A stretch of 64,000 nucleotides of DNA from Borreliella afzelii. Its GTDB lineage: Bacteria; Spirochaetota; Spirochaetia; Borreliales; Borreliaceae. The notes under the pieces were generated by a model. The model had not been told where the DNA came from, made no database searches, and saw only the letters and a list, made by a program, of their open reading frames with translations. Made by a program: the position numbers and the translations under genes. The stretch spans positions 62,001-126,000 of the forward strand of contig NZ_JACHGM010000001.1 in NCBI RefSeq assembly GCF_014202295.1, read 5' to 3'. Of this stretch, positions 56,600 to 64,000 are shown in pieces (within the stretch, counting starts at the first letter, position 1; each line of letters begins with the position of its first letter).

Positions 56600-58231
56600 C
56601 TAAAGCTTAAACCCAGCATTATTACCATAAAGGCTATTTCTCAGATCCCTAATCTTAGTATCATCAATATACTCAGAAAAAGTCATATATCGATCAATTA
56701 TTCCGTTGGGAGTAAACTCGATAATTCTATTGGCAATAGTATCTATAAATTGATGATCATGTGATGTAAAAAGAACAACCCCTTTAAACTCTTTAAGCCC
56801 AGCATTTAAAGATGTAATTGCCTCAAGATCTAAATGATTTGTAGGCTGGTCCAGTATTAAAACATTTGCTCCGCTAAGCATAGCCTTAGCAAGCATACAT
56901 CTTACTTTTTCCCCTCCTGAGAGAACATTTACTTTCTTTAAAGCTTCATCTTGGCTGAAAAGCATTCGACCTAGAAATCCTCTAATATAAGTTTCATCTT
57001 GTTCTTTTGAATACTGACGCAACCAATCAACTAAATTCAAATCTAAATCAAAATATTTTCCATTATCCTTATTAAAATATGAAAAATTAACAGTAGATCC
57101 CCATTCATAATGACCTTTATAATTTCTATCCTCATTTGTAATAATATCGAACAAAAAAGTTGCAAACATGGGATTTCCCAAAAAAACAATCTTTTGCTGG
57201 GGTTCAATAACACTGCTAAATTTATTTAAAATTAAATTTCCTTCAAATTCTTTTATCAAATTTTTAATTGTAAGAACATTTTTACCAAGTTCTCTTTCGC
57301 TTTTGAAATTAACATAAGGAAACTTCCTTGAAGAAGGCTTTAAATCTTCAACCTTTATTTTTTCAATCAATTTTTTCCTTGATGTTGCTTGCCTAGACTT
57401 AGAAGCATTACTAGAAAATCTTTGAATAAATGTCTTAAGTTCAGCAATTTTATCTTCAGATCGCTTTTTAGCATCTTTTAGTTGCTTGTTTAAAATCTGG
57501 CTTGTTTCATACCAAAAATCATAATTTCCAAGATACACTTGAATCTTTCCATAATCAATGTCAACAATATGAGTACAAACTTGATTTAAAAAATGTCTAT
57601 CGTGAGATACAACAATAACTGTATTTTCAAAATTAATTAAAAACTCTTCTAACCATTTAATAGATTGTAGATCAAGGTTATTGGTAGGCTCATCAAGAAG
57701 CAATATATCAGGCTCACCAAAAAGCGCTTGAGCTAAAAGAACTCTAACCTTTAAAGCTCCTTCAATATCACCCATTAAACTATTGTGAATTGATTCATCT
57801 ATCCCAAGACCTTTTAAAAGAACTGCTGCATCAGATTCAGCTTCATATCCTCCAAGATCTGAAAATTCTGCTTCAAGCTCCCCGGCTCTAATCCCATCCT
57901 CATCACTAAAATCAAGTTTATTATAAATTTCATCTTTTTCTTTTTGAACAGAATAAAGTCTTTTGTGTCCCATAATAACAGTATCGATAACCTTATATGC
58001 ATCATAAGCAAATTGATCTTGCTCAAGGGCTGCTACTCTTTGATTTTTGGGAATAAATATTTCACCCTTAGTAGATTCAATCATTCCCCCTAGTACTTTT
58101 AAAAAGGTGCTTTTACCAGCCCCATTAGCACCAATTACTCCATAACAATTGCCAGAAGAAAATTTAATATTTACATCTTTGAATAAAACTCTCTCTCCAA
58201 ATGCAACTTCCAAATTATTTACAGTTATCAA
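56600..58231 (-). CDS. ABC-F family ATPase (YbiT-like) with one degenerate ATP site
   Basis: ABC-F proteins act on the ribosome, in translation or antibiotic resistance. The 543-residue product has no membrane segment and two ABC domains joined by a charged linker (about 235-320). Domain 1 has Walker A GANGAGKST and Walker B LLLDEPTNNLDL, but GDIEGALKVR in place of an LSGGQ signature. Domain 2 has LSGGEKVR and LILDQPTNHLDL, but GNPMFATFLFD where Walker A should be. The signature change in domain 1 also occurs in E. coli YbiT; the loss of Walker A in domain 2 is more unusual. Confidence 0.85.
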   Translation of the reverse strand: MITVNNLEVAFGERVLFKDVNIKFSSGNCYGVIGANGAGKSTFLKVLGGMIESTKGEIFIPKNQRVAALEQDQFAYDAYKVIDTVIMGHKRLYSVQKEKDEIYNKLDFSDEDGIRAGELEAEFSDLGGYEAESDAAVLLKGLGIDESIHNSLMGDIEGALKVRVLLAQALFGEPDILLLDEPTNNLDLQSIKWLEEFLINFENTVIVVSHDRHFLNQVCTHIVDIDYGKIQVYLGNYDFWYETSQILNKQLKDAKKRSEDKIAELKTFIQRFSSNASKSRQATSRKKLIEKIKVEDLKPSSRKFPYVNFKSERELGKNVLTIKNLIKEFEGNLILNKFSSVIEPQQKIVFLGNPMFATFLFDIITNEDRNYKGHYEWGSTVNFSYFNKDNGKYFDLDLNLVDWLRQYSKEQDETYIRGFLGRMLFSQDEALKKVNVLSGGEKVRCMLAKAMLSGANVLILDQPTNHLDLEAITSLNAGLKEFKGVVLFTSHDHQFIDTIANRIIEFTPNGIIDRYMTFSEYIDDTKIRDLRNSLYGNNAGFKL

Positions 58232-58314
58232 ACCATTACCCTGCCTAAAATTGATATTCTAATAACAAAATTATCTTTAAAATTAATTTAATTTTCAAGC
58301 ACTATATAAATATA

Positions 58315-58344
58315 TTGACTCAGTTCTCAATTTTTTCGTATATT
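58315..58344 (+). promoter_or_regulatory. Promoter of groES
   Basis: TTGACT (58315-58320), an 18-bp spacer and TATATT (58339-58344) form a sigma70-type promoter matching 5 of 6 at each hexamer. The start point would be near 58351, within the tandem repeat. No CIRCE element is visible. Confidence 0.75.
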
Positions 58345-58349
58345 TAATA

Positions 58350-58377
58350 TTATTAACATAAGGTTATTAACATAAGG
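58350..58377 (+). repeat. Tandem 14-bp duplication that doubles the groES ribosome site
   Basis: TTATTAACATAAGG occurs twice in a row (58350-58363 and 58364-58377), identical. The second copy contributes the AAGGAG ribosome site of groES. The first copy has AAGG without the following AG. Confidence 0.85.
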
Positions 58378-58388
58378 AGATGTTTGAA

Positions 58389-58661
58389 ATGAAAAATATT
58401 AAGCCTTTAGCTGATAGAGTTTTAATAAAAATCAAAGAAGCTGAGAGTAAAACAATCTCGGGACTTTACATACCAGAAAATGCAAAAGAAAAAACAAATA
58501 TTGGAACAGTTATAGCCATTGGTTCTAACAAAGAAGAAATCACTGTAAAAGTTGGCGATACTGTACTTTATGAAAAGTATGCAGGAGCTGCTGTAAAAAT
58601 CGAGAATAAAGAACATTTAATACTAAAAGCAAAAGAAATAGTTGCAATAATAGAAGAGTAA
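58389..58661 (+). CDS. groES: Co-chaperonin GroES
   Basis: GroES caps the GroEL folding chamber. The product of 90 residues starts [34 protein letters not shown] and has the mobile loop and [26 protein letters not shown] chose the ATG at 58389, 9 nt from AAGGAG; an ATG at 58380 touches that site. No groEL is nearby, which is the normal situation in Borrelia. Confidence 0.96.
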
Positions 58662-58687
58662 AAAGCTAAGTTTAGCTACTTAGCTTT
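58662..58687 (+). terminator. Hairpin immediately after groES
   Basis: AAAGCTAAGT (58662-58671) pairs exactly with ACTTAGCTTT (58678-58687) around a 6-nt loop, directly after the groES stop. It is the first of three dyads in the 158-bp gap before mnmD. Confidence 0.7.
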
Positions 58688-58716
58688 AATCCTTATAAAA
58701 TATTTTATAAGGATTA
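58687..58716. repeat. 30-bp perfect palindrome downstream of groES
   Basis: Positions 58687-58716 read the same on both strands (core CCTTATAAAATATTTTATAAGG). It abuts the preceding hairpin. It may be a second, stronger terminator stem or a protein site. Confidence 0.75.
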
Positions 58717-58776
58717 TTGAAAAATAATTACAAGTTTGTCATAAAAATTTATTATTCTGATCAATCAAATTAAAAA

Positions 58777-58808
58777 TTTCAAGCTTACAAGGTCTTGTAA
58801 GCTTGAAA
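58777..58808. repeat. 15-bp perfect hairpin just upstream of mnmD
   Basis: TTTCAAGCTTACAAG (58777-58791) pairs exactly with 58794-58808 across two bases. The hairpin ends 11 nt before the mnmD ATG and takes the place where a ribosome site would be expected. Confidence 0.75.
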
Positions 58809-58819
58809 AATAAAATTAA

Positions 58820-59497
58820 ATGGAAAAATTAGTTTTTAAAGAGAACACCATATATTCAAGCAAATTCGATGACATCTATTACAACCCAAAGTATGGACTT
58901 GAAGAAAGTTTTTATACATTTATTAAAGGCTGTAATTTAGATTTAGAATTAAAAACAAAAAAAAATCTTTTAATAGCGGAGTTAGGATTTGGAACAGGAT
59001 TAAACTTTATATGTCTTTTAAAATTCATAAAAGAAAACAATATAACTTCAAAGATTAATTATTATTCTATAGAAAAATTTCCACTTCAAAAAAAAACAAT
59101 AATGAAAATTTCAAAGTTCTTCGTTAAAGAAACCGTTTATTTCAAATTAATGTTAAAACATTATCCTAAAATTCCAAAAAAAAATTTAAAACTAAAAATA
59201 ACAGAAAATGTTAATTTAAAAATTTTAATTGGAAACGCTAACATAAAAATTAAAGAAATTCCAAAAAATGTAGAATATTGGTTTTTAGATGGATTTAATC
59301 CTAAAAAAAATCCTAAAATGTGGAATAATGAAATATTTACTTTAATTTCTGAGAAAAGCAGCCCGGGATGCAAGCTTTCAACATTTTCTTCTGCAAGAAT
59401 TGTAAAAGATGGCTTAAAACTTGCCAATTTCAAATATATCCACATAGAAAAAGGATTTGGAAATAAAAGACATATGATAAAAGCTCAAAAAAATTGA
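58820..59497 (+). CDS. mnmD: tRNA mnm5(s2)U34 methyltransferase MnmD (MnmC methyltransferase half)
   Basis: MnmD methylates the wobble uridine of tRNAs for Lys, Glu and Gln. The 225-residue product has the AdoMet site LLIAELGFGTGLNFICLL, the signature EYWFLDGFNPKKNPKMWNNEIF, and the C-terminal STFSSARIVKDGLKLANF, ending GFGNKRHM. This is the DUF752 domain without the FAD domain found in E. coli MnmC. A candidate for the missing FAD domain is the gene at 41631. No ribosome site is seen, and a strong hairpin lies just upstream of the ATG. Confidence 0.85.
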   Translation: MEKLVFKENTIYSSKFDDIYYNPKYGLEESFYTFIKGCNLDLELKTKKNLLIAELGFGTGLNFICLLKFIKENNITSKINYYSIEKFPLQKKTIMKISKFFVKETVYFKLMLKHYPKIPKKNLKLKITENVNLKILIGNANIKIKEIPKNVEYWFLDGFNPKKNPKMWNNEIFTLISEKSSPGCKLSTFSSARIVKDGLKLANFKYIHIEKGFGNKRHMIKAQKN

Positions 59498-59570
59498 AAA
59501 ATCACTTTTATATAAGCTGTTAAAAAACAATTTAAACGAATATGATATACTGTAAAAAAGGGGAATTTTA

Positions 59571-60170
59571 ATGGCAAAAAAAATATTTATTACAGCCTTA
59601 GTCTTTTTAATATTTAATAATTATATTTTTGCAAGAGACACAATCAAAGATCTATTCTTTATACAAGATATATTAATAAAAAAAGAAAAATATTCAGAAG
59701 TTCTAAATAATGCAAGCCTTGAGGGCATTATTGAAATTGAACATAACAGATCATCTATTATTAAAGATAGCGATTCAGAGGTTAAGCTTATCCTAAAAGA
59801 AAAAGGATATAGAAGAAATTTCAGCTTTTTTAATCTTTTAAATACTAGCAATATAATCAAAAGCCTAAGCTTATTTAATGACAGACCCAAAAGCATTAAA
59901 GAAAATGAAATCATATTATTAGGCACAAAAATGATTAAAGAAAATCCCAATAAACGATACGAAGACGATGATGATTTCGAATTAAAGCTAAGCGCAACTC
60001 GAAAAAATAGTCAAATTTATTTAATTCTTGATTTTGAGTTTCTCTTTAATCAAAGAAAAACATTTCCATCAATTTACATTAAAGAAGAAGATGTACCAAC
60101 AATAATAAACAGCTTCATGAAATTACAAGATCCAAACTTCTTATCTCCTCAAACATTATCTAACAACTAA
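59571..60170 (+). CDS. Exported hypothetical protein
   Basis: The family is not recognised. The 199-residue product has a signal peptide (IFITALVFLIFNNYIFA) followed by a mixed charged region. KYSEVLNNASLEGIIEIEHNRSS and LILDFEFLFNQRKTFPSIYIKEEDV could be beta-strands of a small globular domain. The ATG has a good AAAGGGG site upstream. It is followed by a hairpin and then the convergent valS gene. Confidence 0.65.
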   Translation: MAKKIFITALVFLIFNNYIFARDTIKDLFFIQDILIKKEKYSEVLNNASLEGIIEIEHNRSSIIKDSDSEVKLILKEKGYRRNFSFFNLLNTSNIIKSLSLFNDRPKSIKENEIILLGTKMIKENPNKRYEDDDDFELKLSATRKNSQIYLILDFEFLFNQRKTFPSIYIKEEDVPTIINSFMKLQDPNFLSPQTLSNN

Positions 60171-60175
60171 GAGTA

Positions 60176-60208
60176 CAAAATGCTATTTATATTATAGATA
60201 GCATTTTG
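60176..60208. terminator. Bidirectional hairpin between the exported protein and valS
   Basis: CAAAATGCTAT (60176-60186) pairs exactly with ATAGCATTTTG (60198-60208), and inner bases extend the stem. It lies 6 nt past one stop and about 50 nt past the valS stop on the other strand. No long T run follows. Confidence 0.65.
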
Positions 60209-60260
60209 CTGAAAAGCTATCTATAACAAATTCAACTACATAATAATTTTTCAACTTTAC

Positions 60261-62888
60261 TTACAAATTTTTTAAATTAATAATATAACTATTTATCTTA
60301 TTAATTAAAGAAGAAAATTCTACAAATTTTAATTTTTCAGATTCAACAATTTCCTTAGGAGCATTCATTAAAAAATTTTCATTTTCAAGTTTTTTTGAAA
60401 CAGAAATCTTAAGCATTTTATACTTTTCAAGTTGCTTTTCTAGCCTTATTAACTCTTTAGTTTTATCTATTAATGATTTAACATCTGCATAAATTTCAAA
60501 ACCAACTACAGTTACACCAAGCATGCCGTCACAATTTTTATTGTAAAATATATTTTTAAAATTAATCATTCTTTTTGCAATGCTTTCATTAGCCTTAAAG
60601 TATCCCTCATATTTAAAATCAGCATCAAACTTCAAAGCAACATCAATTTCAATATTAGAAGATATGTTAAATTCACTCTTAAGTGTTCTAACAGCCACAA
60701 TGAAAGTTTTAAATACTTTAAAACTTTCAAATTCTTCTTGAAAATTATTAGCAATATCAAAACTTGGATATTCATTTAAGGCTAAAATATCACCTTTTTC
60801 TGAAAATTCAGAATAAATTTTTTCTGTAACAAAAGGAATAAACGGATGTAAAATTAGCAATGCTTTTTTAAGAAAAAATAGCAACTTAGAAATAGCCATA
60901 TTTTGAATATCAACATTTTCACTATTCAGATCAATTTTACTAATTTCAATATACCAATCACAAAAATCATTCCAAAAAAACTCATAAACAAATTTTGAAG
61001 CTTCATTGTATTTATAATTTGCAAAAGAAGACTCTACACCAAGAATGGTTGAATTTAAACTTGTAAGCAACCATTTGTCAATGTCGTTAAATTCCAAATC
61101 ATTTAATATTTTTCTATTTTTTATATTTAAAAGAATAAATTTGGAAGCATTAAAAACTTTGTTTGCAAACTTAGCTCCAAGCATAAAATCCTTAGAATCA
61201 ATGTTTAAATCTTGACCTTGAACAGACAAAAAAGATAAAGTAAAATGCAAAGAATCACTTCCATACTCATGAATAATATCAAGAGGGTCTATTCCATTAC
61301 CCAAGGACTTTGACATTTTTTTACCCTGTTTGTCACGCAAAAGAGGTGTAATATAAACATCTTTAAAAGGAATTTGCCCTGTAAATTCCAATCCCGCCAT
61401 TACCATTCTTGCAACCCAAAAAAATATTATATCGTAAGCTGTAATTAAGGTATTTGTTGGATAATAATTTTTAAAATCATCAGTAACATTAGGCCATCCA
61501 AGCGAAGAAAAAGGCCATAGCCAAGAAGAAAACCAAGTATCAAGAACATCTGGATCTTGAACAAACCTCTTCCCCGCATTCTTTTCATCTAAAGAAGGGT
61601 CAGTGTCGCTAACAACAAGTTCGGATGTATCAATATTGTACCAAGCCGGTATTCTATGCCCCCAAACAAGTTGTCTTGATATACACCAATCTCTAATATT
61701 TGATAACCAATATTTATATGTATTTTCCCACTTTTTAGGGTAAAATTTTAATTCGCCATTTTCTAAAGCCTTTAAAGCTTTGTCTGCCAAAGGCTTCATA
61801 CTCACAAACCACTGAGTAGACAAATAAGGTTCAACAACCTCCCCTGATCGATAACAATGCCCAACCTGTTGCCTATGTTTTTTAACGCCTTGCAAAAAAC
61901 CTTTTTCCATTAATTCTATCTCTATTTTAAATCTTGCATCCTTCATCTTTAATCCTTGATATTGTAAAGGAACATTTTTATTAAGTTTTCCATCCTGAGT
62001 TAAAATATTGACCTTGGGAATATTATGCCTTTTTGAAATTTCAAAATCATTAGGATCATGTGCAGGAGTAACTTTTAAAGCCCCAGTACCAAAAGCACTG
62101 TCAACATAAAAATCTGCAATAATTTTTATCTTTTTAGTTGTTAAAGGAATTGTGACCTCTTTGCCAACTAAAGACTTATATCTCTCATCATTGGGATTAA
62201 CAGCAATAGCAGTATCCCCAAACATTGTCTCAGGCCTAGTTGTTGCAATCTCAATAAAAGAAGAATCATCAATAAAATACTTAACAAAATAAAGCTTGCC
62301 ATCAACCTCTTTATATTCAATCTCTTCATCACTAACAACACTCCCAGATCCAGGATCAAGATTAACAAGATATTCACCCCTATAAATCAACCCTTTAGAA
62401 TATAAATCCTTGAAAACCTTATTAACAGCCTTGCAAAGGCTATCATCAAGAGTAAACCTTTCTCTTGTGTGATCATAAGACGCCCCGAGTTTTTTTATCT
62501 GATTGACAATTACACCTCTATGCTTATCTTTTAATTTAAAAATTTCTTGAACAAGCTCTTCTCTTTCATAATCATTTTTACTTTTACCAATATTTTTAAG
62601 GTGTCTTTCAAAAACAGCTTGGGTTGCTATTCCTGCATGATCTGTTCCAAAAAGCCACAAAGTATTGTGTTTTTTCATTCTTTTATACCTTACAAGAATA
62701 TCTTGTAAAACAAAATTAAGAGCATGCCCCATGTGTAACACACCAGTAACATTAGGAGGAGGCGCAACCATACTAAATTTTTCAAATAAAGAATTATCTG
62801 GTAAAAAAACATTATTTTTAAGCCACTTATTATAAATTTCATCTTCAAATGCCTTAGGATCATATTTTTCAAGAGGTCTACAATTCAT
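60261..62888 (-). CDS. valS: Valyl-tRNA synthetase
   Basis: ValRS charges tRNA-Val. The product of about 875 residues has the class I signature PPNVTGVLHMGHAL (HIGH), an editing domain (ATTRPETMFGDTA, then DPNDFEI), the KMSKS motif (KQGKKMSKSLGN) and a C-terminal anticodon-binding domain followed by a coiled-coil arm (LEKQLEKYKMLKISVSKKL). I chose the ATG at 62888, 12 nt past AGGAG; a TTG three codons earlier is possible. The start lies inside the end of dus, overlapping it by 11 bp. Confidence 0.97.
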   Translation of the reverse strand: MNCRPLEKYDPKAFEDEIYNKWLKNNVFLPDNSLFEKFSMVAPPPNVTGVLHMGHALNFVLQDILVRYKRMKKHNTLWLFGTDHAGIATQAVFERHLKNIGKSKNDYEREELVQEIFKLKDKHRGVIVNQIKKLGASYDHTRERFTLDDSLCKAVNKVFKDLYSKGLIYRGEYLVNLDPGSGSVVSDEEIEYKEVDGKLYFVKYFIDDSSFIEIATTRPETMFGDTAIAVNPNDERYKSLVGKEVTIPLTTKKIKIIADFYVDSAFGTGALKVTPAHDPNDFEISKRHNIPKVNILTQDGKLNKNVPLQYQGLKMKDARFKIEIELMEKGFLQGVKKHRQQVGHCYRSGEVVEPYLSTQWFVSMKPLADKALKALENGELKFYPKKWENTYKYWLSNIRDWCISRQLVWGHRIPAWYNIDTSELVVSDTDPSLDEKNAGKRFVQDPDVLDTWFSSWLWPFSSLGWPNVTDDFKNYYPTNTLITAYDIIFFWVARMVMAGLEFTGQIPFKDVYITPLLRDKQGKKMSKSLGNGIDPLDIIHEYGSDSLHFTLSFLSVQGQDLNIDSKDFMLGAKFANKVFNASKFILLNIKNRKILNDLEFNDIDKWLLTSLNSTILGVESSFANYKYNEASKFVYEFFWNDFCDWYIEISKIDLNSENVDIQNMAISKLLFFLKKALLILHPFIPFVTEKIYSEFSEKGDILALNEYPSFDIANNFQEEFESFKVFKTFIVAVRTLKSEFNISSNIEIDVALKFDADFKYEGYFKANESIAKRMINFKNIFYNKNCDGMLGVTVVGFEIYADVKSLIDKTKELIRLEKQLEKYKMLKISVSKKLENENFLMNAPKEIVESEKLKFVEFSSLINKINSYIINLKNL

Positions 62889-63882
62889 TGTTTTCAAAAT
62901 CTCCTACCGTATCAATAACGTTTAAATTTTCAAAAAGCTCTTCATAAGTTTTTGAATTTATAAGATTTGAGAAATATTTACTCTGTCTTTCTTTCTCAGT
63001 AAAATATATCTTAAAATATTTTTTAAGTTTATTAAAATCTTTTCCAAATCCCCAAGTAGCATGAAAATCCTTTATATGGAATTTTAATATATTTAGTCTA
63101 AAATTTAAATTATTATCTAAAAAGTGTTTTGAAGAGAATTTAAATAAATTTAAATTCTTAAAAATTCCACGACCAAACATAATCCCATCAATTAAATATT
63201 TATCAACATAATATCTAGCATCCTTGAGACTCAAAACATCCCCATTGCCAATAATCAGCGTAGAAGGACTAATATTATTTCGCAACTTAACAAGTTCATA
63301 AAAAATATCAAAATCAACAGGACCTTTGCTCTGATTAACAGCAAGTCTTGGATAAACCGTTAACATATTAATTCCAAAGCCTAACAAAAACCCTAGCCAA
63401 TTATCAATTTCTGGATATGAAAATCCATGTCTGGTCTTAACACTAAGGGGTAAATTAAATTTCGCACAAGCTTCTTTGCTTGCAAGAATTATTTCTTTAG
63501 CCAAAGATTTATTATTAATTAAAGCTGAACAAACCCCTTTTTTAATTATTTTATTCTTAGGACAGCCCATATTAATATCAATTCCCCAAAACCCCATGCT
63601 CCCTAATATTTCTATTGCTTTATAAAATTGCTCAGGAACATTTCCCCAAATTTGAGCAATTAAAGGTCGATTAAGTTCATTAGGTTTTAAAAAAATATGT
63701 TGAATAGATTGTTTTGATCCATTTAAAATTTCCTTTACAGAAATAAATTCAGTAAAATAAATATGGGGTTCTCCTTCTTTAGATCCTATTAAATGAATTA
63801 AATTCCTAAAAACAGAATCTGTAACGTCCTCCATTGGAGCTAAAATCATAATTGGAAGAGGAATATCAAATAAAAACTTCAT
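62878..63882 (-). CDS. dus: tRNA-dihydrouridine synthase
   Basis: Dus enzymes reduce uridines in tRNA with FMN. The 334-residue product begins PIMILAPMEDVTDSVFRNLI and has the catalytic-cysteine motif INMGCPKNKIIKKGVCSALI, LPLSVKTRHGFS and the FMN-phosphate region IIGNGDVLSLKDARYYVDKYLIDGIMFGRGIF. The type (A, B or C) cannot be fixed by eye. Only A-T-rich sequence and no ribosome site precede the ATG. It overlaps the start of valS and is probably co-transcribed with it. Confidence 0.9.
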   Translation of the reverse strand: MKFLFDIPLPIMILAPMEDVTDSVFRNLIHLIGSKEGEPHIYFTEFISVKEILNGSKQSIQHIFLKPNELNRPLIAQIWGNVPEQFYKAIEILGSMGFWGIDINMGCPKNKIIKKGVCSALINNKSLAKEIILASKEACAKFNLPLSVKTRHGFSYPEIDNWLGFLLGFGINMLTVYPRLAVNQSKGPVDFDIFYELVKLRNNISPSTLIIGNGDVLSLKDARYYVDKYLIDGIMFGRGIFKNLNLFKFSSKHFLDNNLNFRLNILKFHIKDFHATWGFGKDFNKLKKYFKIYFTEKERQSKYFSNLINSKTYEELFENLNVIDTVGDFENNEL

Positions 63883-64000
63883 AAAATGACTACATAATAA
63901 TAAAGTACAACTTTAAACAAAGCAAAACTTTTATTTATGTTTAATAGACTTGGATTTTTAAAAATAACATTGTAATATTTAAAATAAAAAAACGCTACAA

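Noticed and set aside
1..64000. Mobile elements, prophage, CRISPR arrays or a toxin-antitoxin pair
   Set aside because: No transposase, integrase, phage structural gene, regular spaced repeats or small paired genes of that kind were seen; gene content is core chromosome throughout.

Overview
This window is chromosomal DNA of a Lyme-group Borrelia (Borreliella). The evidence is very AT-rich, tightly packed genes in the order of the B. burgdorferi linear chromosome (roughly mutS BB0797 down to a dus gene just before valS BB0738), the lineage-specific p83/100 antigen gene, the Hk2-Rrp2 pair beside an rpoS gene with a sigma54 promoter, and a groES gene separated from groEL. The species cannot be fixed from this alone. 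There are no rRNA genes, insertion sequences, phage genes or CRISPR arrays. The region is core chromosome rather than accessory DNA.

Layout. Positions 1-10.2 kb (minus): mutS (cut by the window edge), then an outer-membrane biogenesis block transcribed tamB-bamA-skp. Positions 10.3-11.6 kb (plus): tmk and a small exported protein. Positions 11.6-24.5 kb (minus): a long housekeeping run with apt, rplU-prp-rpmA-obg, nadD, an LCP-family gene, rsfS, spoVG, tRNA-Gln, rplY, pth, tilS, ftsH, an exported hypothetical and a long thymidine kinase. Positions 24.7-37.5 kb (plus): flagellar rod and P-ring genes (flhO/flgF, flgG, flgA, flgI, a rod-binding FlgJ-like gene), rpoS, a divergent polysaccharide deacetylase, tsaD, a pdxK-like kinase, then murG-cvpA-holB-hk2-rrp2. 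Positions 37.7-41.5 kb are mixed: an M23 peptidase, a MazG-like enzyme, a DUF368 membrane protein, tRNA-Leu, a putative lipoprotein and clpP. Positions 41.6-48.1 kb (plus): an MnmC(o)-like oxidoreductase, rnz, and a four-gene Gld-like ABC system. Positions 48.3-52.5 kb: an acidic protein with a FliM-like motif, a DivIC/FtsB-like protein, two Opp-type permeases and nth. Positions 52.5-64 kb: tRNA-Arg and tRNA-Pro, p83/100, a beta-propeller protein, an ABC-F ATPase, groES, mnmD, an exported hypothetical, valS and dus.

How it fits together. Three themes stand out. Envelope assembly is represented by TamB, BamA and Skp. The Rrp2-sigma54-RpoS switch has its kinase, its activator and the target promoter all inside 9 kb. 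Translation and tRNA modification are represented by TilS, TsaD, Dus, ValS, Pth, RsfS, Obg, L21/L27/L25 and what looks like an MnmC enzyme split into two distant genes.

The best leads for something undescribed are: the split MnmC; a YbiT-type ABC-F protein in which one composite ATP site has lost both half-motifs; a Prp protease beside an L27 that has no extension to cleave; the FliM-like EELDALLEG peptide in an acidic protein; long poly-G tracts inside murG and two other genes; an apparent AUA start for flgA; and several perfect dyads placed on start codons (after tmk, after rpoS, and in the groES-mnmD gap). Gene starts were reassigned wherever a ribosome binding site clearly favoured another codon. 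No database search or computation was run.
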